Position numbers and translations under genes: made by a program. From Aquabacterium sp. (GTDB lineage Bacteria; Pseudomonadota; Gammaproteobacteria; Burkholderiales; Burkholderiaceae_C): a stretch of 60,801 nucleotides of DNA. Position 1 is the stretch's first letter. Each line of letters opens with the position of its first letter. The notes under the pieces are model-generated. The model was given only the letters and a program-made list of their open reading frames with translations, ran no database searches and was not told the origin of the DNA. Positions 27,822 through 35,901 of the stretch are shown here, in pieces. The DNA lies in contig NZ_JACMNS010000018.1 in assembly GCF_014378415.1 (NCBI RefSeq), forward strand, positions 1 to 60,801, written 5' to 3'.

Positions 27822-29174
27822 ATGACCGACGCCTCCCGCACCGAAACCACCACCCGCCCTGACCCCATCGCCTTCTGGGAAGCCTTTCGTTTCTGGCTCA
27901 AGCTGGGCTTCATCAGCTTTGGCGGCCCGGCCGGGCAGATCGCCATCATGCACACCGAACTGGTTGAGCGCCGCCGCTGGATCAGCGAGAAGCGCTTCCT
28001 GCACGCGCTGAACTATTGCATGGTGTTGCCCGGCCCCGAGGCCCAGCAACTGGCCACCTACATCGGTTGGCTGATGCACCGCACCTGGGGCGGCATTGTG
28101 GCTGGCGCTTTGTTCGTGCTGCCCTCGCTGTTCATCCTGGTCGCCTTGTCATGGGTTTATGTGGCGTTCGGGCAGGTGCCGGTGGTAGCGGGCATTTTCT
28201 ACGGCATCAAGCCGGCGGTGACGGCCCTGGTCGTTCACGCGGCGCACCGCATCGGCACGCGGGCCTTGAAGAACGGCTGGCTTTGGGGCATTGCGGCGGC
28301 ATCCTTCGTGGCCATCTTTGCGCTGGAGGCGCCCTTCCCCCTGATTGTGTTAATCGCCGCCCTCATCGGGCATCTCGGCGGCCGAATGGCCCCACAGATT
28401 TTTGTGGTGGGTGGCGGGCATGGCAGCACCCAGCACACCTATGGGCCCGCGTTGATCGATGACGACACCCCAACGCCAGCGCATGCGCGCTTCACCCGAA
28501 GCCACCTGGCCAAGGTGTTGATCATCGGGTTGGGCTTGTGGGCTGGCGCGATGGCCCTGCTGTTAGTTACCCATGGCGTGCAAGGCACACTCACGCAGAT
28601 GGGCTGGTTCTTCACCAAGGCCGCCCTGCTGACTTTTGGCGGCGCCTATGCCGTGCTGCCCTATGTCTACCAAGGCGCGGTGGAGCACTACCACTGGCTG
28701 ACGGGCCCCCAGATGATCGACGGTCTGGCCTTGGGCGAGACCACACCCGGTCCGCTGATCATGGTGGTGGCGTTTGTCGGGTTTGTGGGTGCCTGGACGC
28801 AGCAGGTGTTCGGGCCCGATGCCTTGATGCTGGCTGGCGTCGTGGCGGCCAGTGTGGTGACCTTTTTCACCTTCCTCCCATCGTTCATCTTCATCCTGGC
28901 TGGCGGCCCCTTGATCGAATCGACGCATGGCAAGCTGAAGTTCACCGCACCGTTGACGGCCATCACGGCAGCCGTGGTCGGGGTGATCCTGAACCTGGCG
29001 ATGTTCTTTGCGTACCACGTGCTGTGGCCCCAAGGCCTGAGTGGGCGCTTCGATTGGGTGTCTGCCGTGATTGTGCTGGGCGCCGCGGTGGCCTTGTTCC
29101 GCTTCAAACTGGGCGTCATGCCTTTGCTGGGCCTGTGCGCCCTCGTTGGCCTGGCCAGCACCTGGCTGCGCTAG
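27822..29174 (+). CDS. chrA: Chromate transporter ChrA
   Basis: 450-residue inner-membrane protein with two homologous CHR domains and about ten to twelve hydrophobic segments. The family signature FGGPAGQIAIMH is at residues 33-44, then GPEAQQLATYIG. The second domain repeats FGGAYAVLPYVYQGAV and GLALGETTPGPLIM. The long (bidomain) family expels chromate from the cytoplasm. The ATG has no ribosome binding site in the usual window; an upstream AAAGGATG opens a 3-codon frame (ATG AAC GTC TAG). It is divergent from the tpsB gene, and its 3' end overlaps the eroded copper ATPase remnant on the other strand. Confidence 0.93.
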   Translation: MTDASRTETTTRPDPIAFWEAFRFWLKLGFISFGGPAGQIAIMHTELVERRRWISEKRFLHALNYCMVLPGPEAQQLATYIGWLMHRTWGGIVAGALFVLPSLFILVALSWVYVAFGQVPVVAGIFYGIKPAVTALVVHAAHRIGTRALKNGWLWGIAAASFVAIFALEAPFPLIVLIAALIGHLGGRMAPQIFVVGGGHGSTQHTYGPALIDDDTPTPAHARFTRSHLAKVLIIGLGLWAGAMALLLVTHGVQGTLTQMGWFFTKAALLTFGGAYAVLPYVYQGAVEHYHWLTGPQMIDGLALGETTPGPLIMVVAFVGFVGAWTQQVFGPDALMLAGVVAASVVTFFTFLPSFIFILAGGPLIESTHGKLKFTAPLTAITAAVVGVILNLAMFFAYHVLWPQGLSGRFDWVSAVIVLGAAVALFRFKLGVMPLLGLCALVGLASTWLR

Positions 29175-29526
29175 TCGGCCAAACCGCAGTCAGCTTGGAG
29201 CTTGCTTTCCAGCGGCGCAGCATCAAGGCGTTGGTGACCACACTAACGCTGCTGAACGTCATGGCCGCACCAGCGATCACCGGGTTAAGCAGGCCCATGG
29301 CGGCCAGCGGGATGCCCACCAGGTTGCAGGCAAACGCCCAGAACAGGTTCTGGCGTATCTTGGCGTAGGTGCGCCGACAGATGTCGATGTCGATGGCGAT
29401 GCCCACGTCCGCAGCGGCGACGCCCGGGGCATCGTTGATGCCATCGCCCGCCATCGCCACGCGCAGGCCCGACGCCTTGAGCTCATTCACGATGGACGCC
29501 TTGTCTTCAGTAGCCTGCTTTTCCAA
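29116..29526 (-). pseudogene. C-terminal remnant of a copper P1B-type ATPase (copA-like)
   Basis: The minus strand encodes KQATEDKASIV, then AMAGDGINDAP (the P-ATPase hinge motif), ADVGIAI, IRQNLFWAF and SSVSVVTNAL, all from the C-terminal fifth of CopA-type ATPases. Everything upstream is missing: the metal-binding domain, the CPC membrane motif and the DKTGT phosphorylation site. About 30 residues are also missing between ADVGIAI and IRQNLFWAF; the junction shows a short ATCGACATCGACATC repeat suggestive of slippage or deletion. The frame then runs past the natural C-terminus into chrA. Non-functional as a pump. The adjacent intact CopZ-like gene suggests a former copper locus. Confidence 0.8.
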
Positions 29527-29573
29527 CGGCGGCCGACAGTTTGTGCCTGATCAACCCATTTCGAGGTCTCCCG

Positions 29574-29765
29574 ATGTTTGAATTCCAAGTTCCCGACATG
29601 TCGTGCGGCCATTGCGTCAAGGCCGTGACCCAGGCTGTTCAGTCGGTTGACGGCCAAGCCAAGGTTCAGGTTGACCTGGCGAAACACCAGGTCACCGTCG
29701 AGACGACGCACGAACGCCAGGCCATCGCGGCGGCATTGGCCGAGGCGGGCTACCCGGTGCAATGA
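29574..29765 (+). CDS. CopZ-like copper chaperone (heavy-metal-associated domain)
   Basis: 63-residue stand-alone HMA domain with the metal site MSCGHC near residues 9-14 and the full beta-alpha-beta-beta-alpha-beta pattern (VQVDLAKHQVTVE, IAAALAEAGYPVQ). Such cytosolic proteins carry Cu(I) to P-type ATPases or regulators. The ATG at 29574 follows GAGG by about 7 bases and is preferred over an upstream in-frame ATG at 29541. Its obvious partner, the ATPase on the opposite strand, is truncated. It must therefore serve another pump, or it is itself a relic under weak constraint. Confidence 0.88.
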   Translation: MFEFQVPDMSCGHCVKAVTQAVQSVDGQAKVQVDLAKHQVTVETTHERQAIAAALAEAGYPVQ

Positions 29766-30067
29766 CCTTCGTGGCCCTTGGGTTCGCGAACTGACATTCA
29801 AACTGAGGTGACGACACCTTGTCGACTTGGCGGGCGAGCCGCACCACAGGACCGGTCCACTCATCGGCCACCCCCGCTTTCAGGTCCTTGCGCACCTTGC
29901 GCAATTTCTCGTCATTCTGGGCTTGATCATTGCAGCGCTTGCCCTGGGCTGCAATGCCCACTTGAAGCGGCTGCTTGACCTCCAGACTTGCGTTTTGTCA
30001 CCAAGCTGACGCCAACCTCGGGTCTGATGCGGTGGCATGCATCTGCATGAACCAGACCAAGAGTGAC
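29766..30067. other. Intergenic region without a supported gene
   Basis: About 300 bases between the CopZ-like gene and the nucleotidyltransferase. A minus-strand frame covering 29692-29961 has a polar, coding-like stretch (KLRKVRKDLKAGVADEW) but runs into copZ and lacks a start site. It may be decayed sequence from the same lost metal locus. I see no promoter or hairpin that I can defend. Confidence 0.4.
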
Positions 30068-31171
30068 ATGACCAAAGCAATGATTCTGGCAGCCGGCCAG
30101 GGAACACGCGTCCGGCCCCTGACCAAGCGAACACCCAAGCCCATGATTCCGATCCTGGGCAAGCCGGTACTGGAGTACCTCATCGAGCTCTTGGCTCGAT
30201 ATGGGGTCAAAGAGATCATGGTGAACGTGTCTTCCAATCATTGGAAGATCGAAAACTACTTTGGTGATGGCCACCGCTGGGGGGTCGAAATCGGCTACTC
30301 CTACGAAGGGGTGCGTGAGCATGGCGAGATCATGCCGAAAGCTCTGGGTTCGGCTGGCGGCATGCGCAAGATCCAGGACTTCAGTGGGTTCTTTGACGAG
30401 ACCACCATCGTGCTTTGCGGAGATGCCATCATCGATTTGGACATCCATGCTGCACTGCTCGAACATCATGCCAAAAAGGCCATGGCCAGTGTCGTGACCT
30501 TGGCGGTACCAGACGATCAGGTCAGCAACTATGGCATCGTCGTGGCTGACCGTGAAGACAGGGTCACTTCCTTCCAGGAAAAACCCAAGACCGGAAAAGC
30601 CAAATCGAACTTGGCCAGCACGGGCATCTACATTTTCGAGCCCGCCATTTTAGAGTTCGTGCCCCCTGGGGTGGAGTTCGACATTGGCAGCCAGTTGTTT
30701 CCTTTGTTGGCCGAACAAGGCTTGCCGTTTTATGCGCAACGCCGAACCTTCAACTGGATCGACATTGGCCGTGTCAGTGACTACTGGTCTGTATGCCAGC
30801 GTGTACTTCGCGGAGAAATTTCCGACATGCGGATGCCGGGAAAAGAGGTTCGGCCGGGCGTTTGGGTTGGCCTGAACACGCGCATTGACTGGAACACAGT
30901 CAACATCACAGGACCTGTCTACATCGGCTCAGGATCGTGCATAGATTCTGGTGTGACCATCGAGGGCCCGAGCTGGATTGGACACGGCTGCACCCTGCGC
31001 AAAAACAGCACTGTGGTGAGAAGCACCTTGTTTGAATACACGCGCCTGAGTGAAACCGCTACCTTCAACGAGGTTGTTGCATCACCGCAGTATTGTGTAG
31101 ACCGCCATGGGCATACCACCTACCAAGGCGATGAAAGCACCACTTTGCGTTGGGGCGACGCACGCGCCTGA
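30068..31171 (+). CDS. NDP-sugar pyrophosphorylase-like nucleotidyltransferase
   Basis: 367-residue protein with an N-terminal nucleotidyltransferase domain: AGQGTRVRPLTKRTPKPM at residues 8-25 (NTP-binding signature and catalytic Lys), CGDAIID (metal Asp) and EKPK. It has a short C-terminal left-handed beta-helix (hexapeptide pattern in GPVYIGSGSCIDSGVTIEGP, quoted once). It resembles mannose-1-phosphate guanylyltransferase-type enzymes, but the sugar and nucleotide cannot be read. The start is ATG 30068, with AAGAG 5-10 bases upstream; an in-frame ATG at 30047 is possible. It stands alone with no glycan genes beside it. Confidence 0.83.
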   Translation: MTKAMILAAGQGTRVRPLTKRTPKPMIPILGKPVLEYLIELLARYGVKEIMVNVSSNHWKIENYFGDGHRWGVEIGYSYEGVREHGEIMPKALGSAGGMRKIQDFSGFFDETTIVLCGDAIIDLDIHAALLEHHAKKAMASVVTLAVPDDQVSNYGIVVADREDRVTSFQEKPKTGKAKSNLASTGIYIFEPAILEFVPPGVEFDIGSQLFPLLAEQGLPFYAQRRTFNWIDIGRVSDYWSVCQRVLRGEISDMRMPGKEVRPGVWVGLNTRIDWNTVNITGPVYIGSGSCIDSGVTIEGPSWIGHGCTLRKNSTVVRSTLFEYTRLSETATFNEVVASPQYCVDRHGHTTYQGDESTTLRWGDARA

Positions 31172-31293
31172 GAAAACAGCCAGGCAAGGGGGGGCACTCT
31201 GGCGCGGTGCTTCAATCGGATCATGCGTGATCCATCAATGCGTCATGTCACCTTGTTCTGATGCACGCCAAGCCTTTCAACTTGGAGCGTGTC

Positions 31294-31902
31294 ATGTCAT
31301 TCCTCAAATCCGCCCTGCTGGTAACACTGACCACCGCGGCGCTGGCAGCACATGCCACGTCAACACCCTTGGCTGCTGATGATCAGTGGCAGACGTTCGG
31401 CGTCGATAGCTACTCGGCCCTGTCCGGTGGCACCGAGTGGATCGACAACGACTACACCAATGAAACCGGTTACGGCACGGCGCTGGATTTCAATTTCACC
31501 ATCGGTGCTGGCTTCGTGGGACAGTTGACCGTGGTCGATGCCAGCATGGCAGGCGACGTCTTCAATGTGTTCAACCAAGGCCAACTGTTGGGCAGCACCA
31601 GCAGCGTAGCCGTTCAGCTGTACGGCAGCGCCCCCGACGTCGGCGATGACCATGACGCGGCCTTGCTGAGCAGCGTCTTCAGCCGTGGCTTGTTCGCCCT
31701 GGGGGCTGGCAATTACAGCATCAGCGGTGTGCTGACGCAGTCGCTGATGCTTGACGACGGCGCGGGTAGTTTAAGCCCGATCAATGCCACCTCTGGCGCC
31801 CTCAAGCTGAGCGTGAGTGCTGTCCCCGAACCCTCGACCCTGGTGTTCGCCTTGCTGGGCCTGGCCTGGCTCGTCGCCCCGCGTCGCACCTATTCGCGCT
31901 GA
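31294..31902 (+). CDS. PEP-CTERM sorting-domain protein
   Basis: 202-residue exported protein. It has a signal peptide (SALLVTLTTAALAAHA) and an Asp/Gly/Ser-rich beta-type body without Cys. The canonical C-terminal sorting signal follows: VPEPSTLVF, a hydrophobic helix (ALLGLAWLV) and a basic tail (APRRTYSR). Such proteins are processed by EpsH-type exosortase; no exosortase gene is in the window. The start at 31294 has GGAG about 8 bases upstream. The gap to the following nucleotidase gene is only 38 bases, so they may share a transcript. Confidence 0.88.
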   Translation: MSFLKSALLVTLTTAALAAHATSTPLAADDQWQTFGVDSYSALSGGTEWIDNDYTNETGYGTALDFNFTIGAGFVGQLTVVDASMAGDVFNVFNQGQLLGSTSSVAVQLYGSAPDVGDDHDAALLSSVFSRGLFALGAGNYSISGVLTQSLMLDDGAGSLSPINATSGALKLSVSAVPEPSTLVFALLGLAWLVAPRRTYSR

Positions 31903-31940
31903 TTCCTCACGCTGATCCACATCCATTCGGGAGTTTCAAC

Positions 31941-33881
31941 ATGATCGTTCGTACCTTGTGCGCCAGTCTGGCGCTGGCTTTTTCTGCTGCCGTGATCGCC
32001 CAGACCACCGCCCCCAAGCCCCCTTTCACCGTCAAGATCATTGGCTTCAATGACTACCACGGCAACCTCGAAACGCCAGGCACTTTCGGTGCCAACACCC
32101 TGGTGCCAACAGCCAGCCGTCCGGCAGTCGGTGGGGCCGAGTACATGGCAGCCTATGTGGCCCGCATGAAGGCGAGCAACCCGTTGAATGTCGTCGTCGG
32201 TGCGGGTGACTTCATTGGCGCCACGCCGCTGATCTCAGCCCTGTTCTTTGACGAGCCAGCCGTGGAAACGCTCAACCAGATCGGCGTGGAATTCAACGCT
32301 GTGGGTAACCACGAGTTCGACAAGGGCAAGACCGAACTCAAGCGACTGCAAAGCGGCGGCTGCAAATTCACCGGCAACGTCCAAGAGGCCAACAGCTGCA
32401 GGGGCTTTGGCTCCGCCACCCCAGGCACCTTCGACGGCGCCAAGTTCACATGGCTGTCAGCCAACGTGGTGGAAACCGCCACATCCAAACCGCTGCTGCC
32501 CGCTTATGGCGTGAAGACATTCAATGGCGTGAAGGTGGCCTTCATCGGCATGACGCTCAAGGGAACCCCGGGTATCGTCACGCCCGCTGGCGTGGCTGGG
32601 TTGAGCTTTCAAGATGAAGCGGACACCGTCAACGCCCTGATCCCGCGTCTGCGCGCCCAAGGCATCGAATCCATCGTGGTGCTGTTGCACCAGGGTGGTT
32701 TCCAGAACCAAGTCACTGGCGTGTCGAACCAAGCCATCACCAGCGACATCAACGGTTGCACCGGTGACTTGAAGAACACTGATGGCACCGATTCCGACCT
32801 TCGCGCCATCGTCAAGCGCTTGGACAATGCGGTGGACTTGGTGATCAGTGGCCACACGCACGCGGCCTACAACTGCTCGGCCAACACCATCGATGTGCGA
32901 GGTACCTCACTGAGCAATGCCGTGACGACAGCCCGCACGGCCGGCTTGCCCAACAAGGCAGGTCGCCTGGTCCCTGTGACCAGCTCCAGCGCTTTTGGCC
33001 GCGTCTTGACGGAGGTGGACGTGACCATCAACCCCACCACTCGCGACATCGTCGCCGTGAGTCCACGCAACGTGTTGGTGGACCGCACCGATGCCGCGAT
33101 CAACAATGCCATTGCGGCCCATCCTGAGGTTAAAAACGTGGTGAACGCCTACAAGGCCGCCGCGTCGCCTTTGGCCAATGCGGTCATCGCCAGCATCACT
33201 GCCCCGATGAACAACGCGGCCAACACGGCCGGCGAGATGGAAGCAGGTGACTTGATCGCGGATGCCCAACTGGCCGCGACGCAGCCCACAAGCCTGGGCG
33301 GTGCCGTGATCGCCTTCATGAACGCAGGTGGCGTGCGCAGCCCCGGCTTCGTCAATGGCACCAATGCCTACCCCTACGACCTGACCTACGGCAATGCTTT
33401 CACCACCCAACCCTTCGGCAACAGCCTGGTGACGTTGACCCTGACCGCCCAGCAAATCAAGGATGTACTTGAGCAGCAGTTCATTGGGTGCAATGGGCAG
33501 ACGGCCAACCGCATCATGCAGATCTCCAATGGCCTGAAGTACACCTGGAACTCGGCCGGCACCTGCGGCACCCGCATCACCGAGGTGACACTCACTCCGA
33601 CGGATGTGACCGTGACCCCGCCCGTGGTCACAGGCCCTACTGAGGTCCTGGTCCTGGGGGGCGTGGTTCACAGTCCAGCCAAAACCTACCGCGTGACCGT
33701 GAACAACTTCATGGCCACCGGGGGCGACGGCTTCGGCGTCTTTGTGGGTGGTGCGGCCCAACTTGGTGGCGCGCAAGACATCGATGCGCTGACCGCTTAT
33801 CTGACCGGATTCAAGAGCCCGAACCCGGCCTACAACCCCGCGAGCGCGGTGCTGGCCAAGCCTCGGATCACCCGCCAGTGA
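31941..33881 (+). CDS. UshA-family 5'-nucleotidase / UDP-sugar hydrolase
   Basis: 646-residue exported enzyme. It has a signal peptide ending at VIAQ. The metallophosphoesterase domain shows IIGFNDYHGNLE (Asp and His metal ligands), GNHEFDKG and SGHTHAAYNC. The C-terminal 5'-nucleotidase domain shows FMNAGGVRSPG and TYGNAFTTQPFGN for nucleoside binding. It hydrolyses extracellular nucleotides to nucleosides and phosphate in the periplasm or on the surface. GGGAG precedes the ATG. Its stop overlaps the GTG start of the next gene (GTGA), linking it to the TPR/pseudoprotease protein. Several Cys residues may form disulfides. Confidence 0.92.
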   Translation: MIVRTLCASLALAFSAAVIAQTTAPKPPFTVKIIGFNDYHGNLETPGTFGANTLVPTASRPAVGGAEYMAAYVARMKASNPLNVVVGAGDFIGATPLISALFFDEPAVETLNQIGVEFNAVGNHEFDKGKTELKRLQSGGCKFTGNVQEANSCRGFGSATPGTFDGAKFTWLSANVVETATSKPLLPAYGVKTFNGVKVAFIGMTLKGTPGIVTPAGVAGLSFQDEADTVNALIPRLRAQGIESIVVLLHQGGFQNQVTGVSNQAITSDINGCTGDLKNTDGTDSDLRAIVKRLDNAVDLVISGHTHAAYNCSANTIDVRGTSLSNAVTTARTAGLPNKAGRLVPVTSSSAFGRVLTEVDVTINPTTRDIVAVSPRNVLVDRTDAAINNAIAAHPEVKNVVNAYKAAASPLANAVIASITAPMNNAANTAGEMEAGDLIADAQLAATQPTSLGGAVIAFMNAGGVRSPGFVNGTNAYPYDLTYGNAFTTQPFGNSLVTLTLTAQQIKDVLEQQFIGCNGQTANRIMQISNGLKYTWNSAGTCGTRITEVTLTPTDVTVTPPVVTGPTEVLVLGGVVHSPAKTYRVTVNNFMATGGDGFGVFVGGAAQLGGAQDIDALTAYLTGFKSPNPAYNPASAVLAKPRITRQ

Positions 33882-35071
33882 TCACCCGACGATGGCCGCT
33901 GCGGGTGTGGGCCGTGGCGCTGAGCGTGTTGGCCTTGTCGGCGACGGCAGATGCGGAGCAAAAAAAGGCGCCGCCTGCCAAGCGCCATGCCCACGAGCAC
34001 TCTGAGGCAGGCAGCACACCGCAATCGCTGGCCGAGCGTCGGCGCCTGCTGTCAAAGGGCGAGAGTTGCCTTCGTGAAGGTGACGTTGAGTGTGCGCGGC
34101 AGGCATTCGAGCAAGCCGCATTGCAAGCACATGAAGCCCACATCGAGTTGGGCATTCTGCGCACCCAGATGCAGGCTGGTGAGTACCGCCAGGCACTCGC
34201 CTTTGCGGCCCACACCGCCGGCGTCCATGCTGACGAGGTAGAAGGCCGAGTGTTTTACGCTTGGCTGTTGAACCTGGGCGGCCAGGTGGCCGTGGCCAAT
34301 CAGACGCTCAAGCAAGCCGAAGCCAGCGAGCCTGATCACCCCATGGTGAAAGCGGCGCGCCACCGCTTTCAAACAGGCGCGCTGTTGGCGGACGGCGCCT
34401 TGTTGTCCCTGCCAGCCCGCTTGGCACCTTTCGCCACGGGCCTGACCGTGGGCCGGGATGCCCGAACGACCGGCACCGCGCTGCTGCTCGCCGATGGGCG
34501 CCATGCGCTGGCACCGCAAGCGGCTTTGCCGTCCTCTGGCGGAATCTGGTTGCGCAATGGCCTGGGACAAACAGTCGCGGCCTTGGTGGATCATCAGGAC
34601 GAGTCTCTGGGGCTGGTGTTGCTGACATTGTCGGCAGCCCTGCCCGTTGCAGGAGGAGCAATCGTTCCGCCAAATGACGCATTTTCCGGCTCGCCGGTGT
34701 TCGCCATGGACTACCCGAATGACCCAGCTGGGCAGCCTGCCTGGCCAGTCATGCGACCGGGTTTCCTTGGCGGCCCTGTCGCAGGCTCCTTGGCAGGCAC
34801 CCTGCGCCTGGGCGTGGAGTTGCCCGACAACGGCCCACACGGGGGCCCGGTGTATGACCAGGGTGGCCGGTTGGTCGGACTGGCGCTGGGACAGGCCTCA
34901 GGCAGCACGGCAGCGTCCGATCGCCTGATCTCCGTCGGGGCTTTGCGCGACCGATTCGGTGAGCACTTTGGCACGCAGGCGGTTGAGTTGCGACCAACCC
35001 CAATCGGGGCAGATGATGTGTACGAACGCGCGATGACGACCAGCCTGCAGGTGCTCGTGGTTGCACCTTGA
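33878..35071 (+). CDS. Exported TPR protein with a degenerate trypsin-like domain
   Basis: 397 residues starting at a GTG that overlaps the nucleotidase stop. A signal peptide (WAVALSVLALSATADA) is followed by a His-rich segment (KRHAHEHS) and about three TPR-like helical hairpins at residues 60-165. Residues 185-360 look like an S1C (Deg/HtrA-type) chymotrypsin fold (GTALLLADGRHALAP, DESLGLVLL, and GGPVYDQGGRLVGLALG). The nucleophile motif GNSGGP reads GPHGGP at 319-324: His replaces the catalytic Ser. It is probably a pseudoprotease that binds rather than cleaves. Function unknown; the coupling suggests it assists the nucleotidase. Confidence 0.7.
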   Translation: MITRRWPLRVWAVALSVLALSATADAEQKKAPPAKRHAHEHSEAGSTPQSLAERRRLLSKGESCLREGDVECARQAFEQAALQAHEAHIELGILRTQMQAGEYRQALAFAAHTAGVHADEVEGRVFYAWLLNLGGQVAVANQTLKQAEASEPDHPMVKAARHRFQTGALLADGALLSLPARLAPFATGLTVGRDARTTGTALLLADGRHALAPQAALPSSGGIWLRNGLGQTVAALVDHQDESLGLVLLTLSAALPVAGGAIVPPNDAFSGSPVFAMDYPNDPAGQPAWPVMRPGFLGGPVAGSLAGTLRLGVELPDNGPHGGPVYDQGGRLVGLALGQASGSTAASDRLISVGALRDRFGEHFGTQAVELRPTPIGADDVYERAMTTSLQVLVVAP

Positions 35072-35383
35072 TTTGCAACCAGCCCAAGATCTGCCCCTGG
35101 TCCAGGCGTTCTCAAGGTCTGCGCGACAGCGCTCCCCATGGCCGCCCGCCACACTCATTGAGATGATGCCGAGTTATTTCATGTGCTCCCGCCTTGTTGT
35201 GAAAGGCGGCTCCAGCCGCCGAGTTCTGGCTGCGCATGACAAGCCGTTTGCGGCGAAGTTTCGCTTCTGGCGTGTTCCGCACCCGCCGTCGTTGACAAGG
35301 AGGCACGCCCACCACTACAGTGACAAACGGTATGATGGCCCGCAGCTGTCTGCTGCTCAATGCCCCCCCTCGACCACACGCCC
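35072..35383 (+). promoter_or_regulatory. Leader and promoter region of the heavy-metal efflux operon
   Basis: This 312-base gap holds no gene. TTGACA at 35292-35297 and TACAGT at 35316-35321, 18 bases apart, form a plausible promoter, with start of transcription about 55 bases before the first ATG. Upstream, GGCGGC (35215-35220) and GCCGCC (35225-35230) form a short hairpin that could end the preceding transcript. No metal-responsive regulator gene (CusRS or CueR type) lies in the window. Confidence 0.5.
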
Positions 35384-35773
35384 ATGACCCGCGACTTCAA
35401 ACAAATGATCTGCCGACTGATGGTCGGGATCATACTGTTTGCGCAAATGAGCATCGCCGCCTACGCCTGCCCGGGGGTCTCGGCCCAAGGCGCCGCGCAG
35501 GCCAGCACCATGGAGGGCATGGCCAACTGCGAACAGATGGCGGGCTACCCCGACAAGACCTTCGCCAACCTCTGTGCCGAGCATTGCCACCAGGGTCAGC
35601 AAAGCGACCACACGCAGTTGCCCAGCTTGCCCGCCGTGGTACTGGTCAGCCTGTACCCGGTTGGCCAGACGGCTGGCGGCTCTGAGCCTTCATGGCGGGC
35701 TCTGACGACGGGCCTGCGCCCTGACCCGGCGCCTCCGCCCCTGTCGATACTCCACTGTTGCTTCCAAATTTGA
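35384..35773 (+). CDS. Small exported Cys/His-rich protein of a metal efflux operon
   Basis: 129 residues. A signal peptide or N-terminal membrane helix (LMVGIILFAQMSIAAYA) is followed by scattered metal-type ligands: ANCEQM, LCAEHCHQG and a terminal LHCCFQI. The C-terminal half is Pro-rich (DPAPPPLS). I do not recognise a named family. It stands first in an operon-like series with the RND genes, 128 bases before the outer-membrane channel, and a periplasmic metal-binding or sensing role is likely. The length and start (ATG 35384) are supported by the signal peptide, not by a strong ribosome site. Confidence 0.68.
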   Translation: MTRDFKQMICRLMVGIILFAQMSIAAYACPGVSAQGAAQASTMEGMANCEQMAGYPDKTFANLCAEHCHQGQQSDHTQLPSLPAVVLVSLYPVGQTAGGSEPSWRALTTGLRPDPAPPPLSILHCCFQI

Positions 35774-35901
35774 TCTTCCGAACGACGCGGCGTTGAGGAC
35801 CTCACCGGTCACTCGGACGCCACGGTCGCGCTGCCGCGTGTCTGAACTTTGTTCGCACGCCTGTCAGCAGGCGCGCCTTTGCGCTTCGTTTTGGAGACCT
35901 C

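Noticed and set aside
29692-29961. Minus-strand 89-codon frame overlapping the CopZ-like gene
   Set aside because: The central part looks polar and coding-like, but it starts at a GTG without a ribosome site and its end lies antisense to copZ. At most it is decayed sequence.
29574-31171. Linking the CopZ-like gene and the nucleotidyltransferase as an operon
   Set aside because: They are 302 bases apart with no functional connection.
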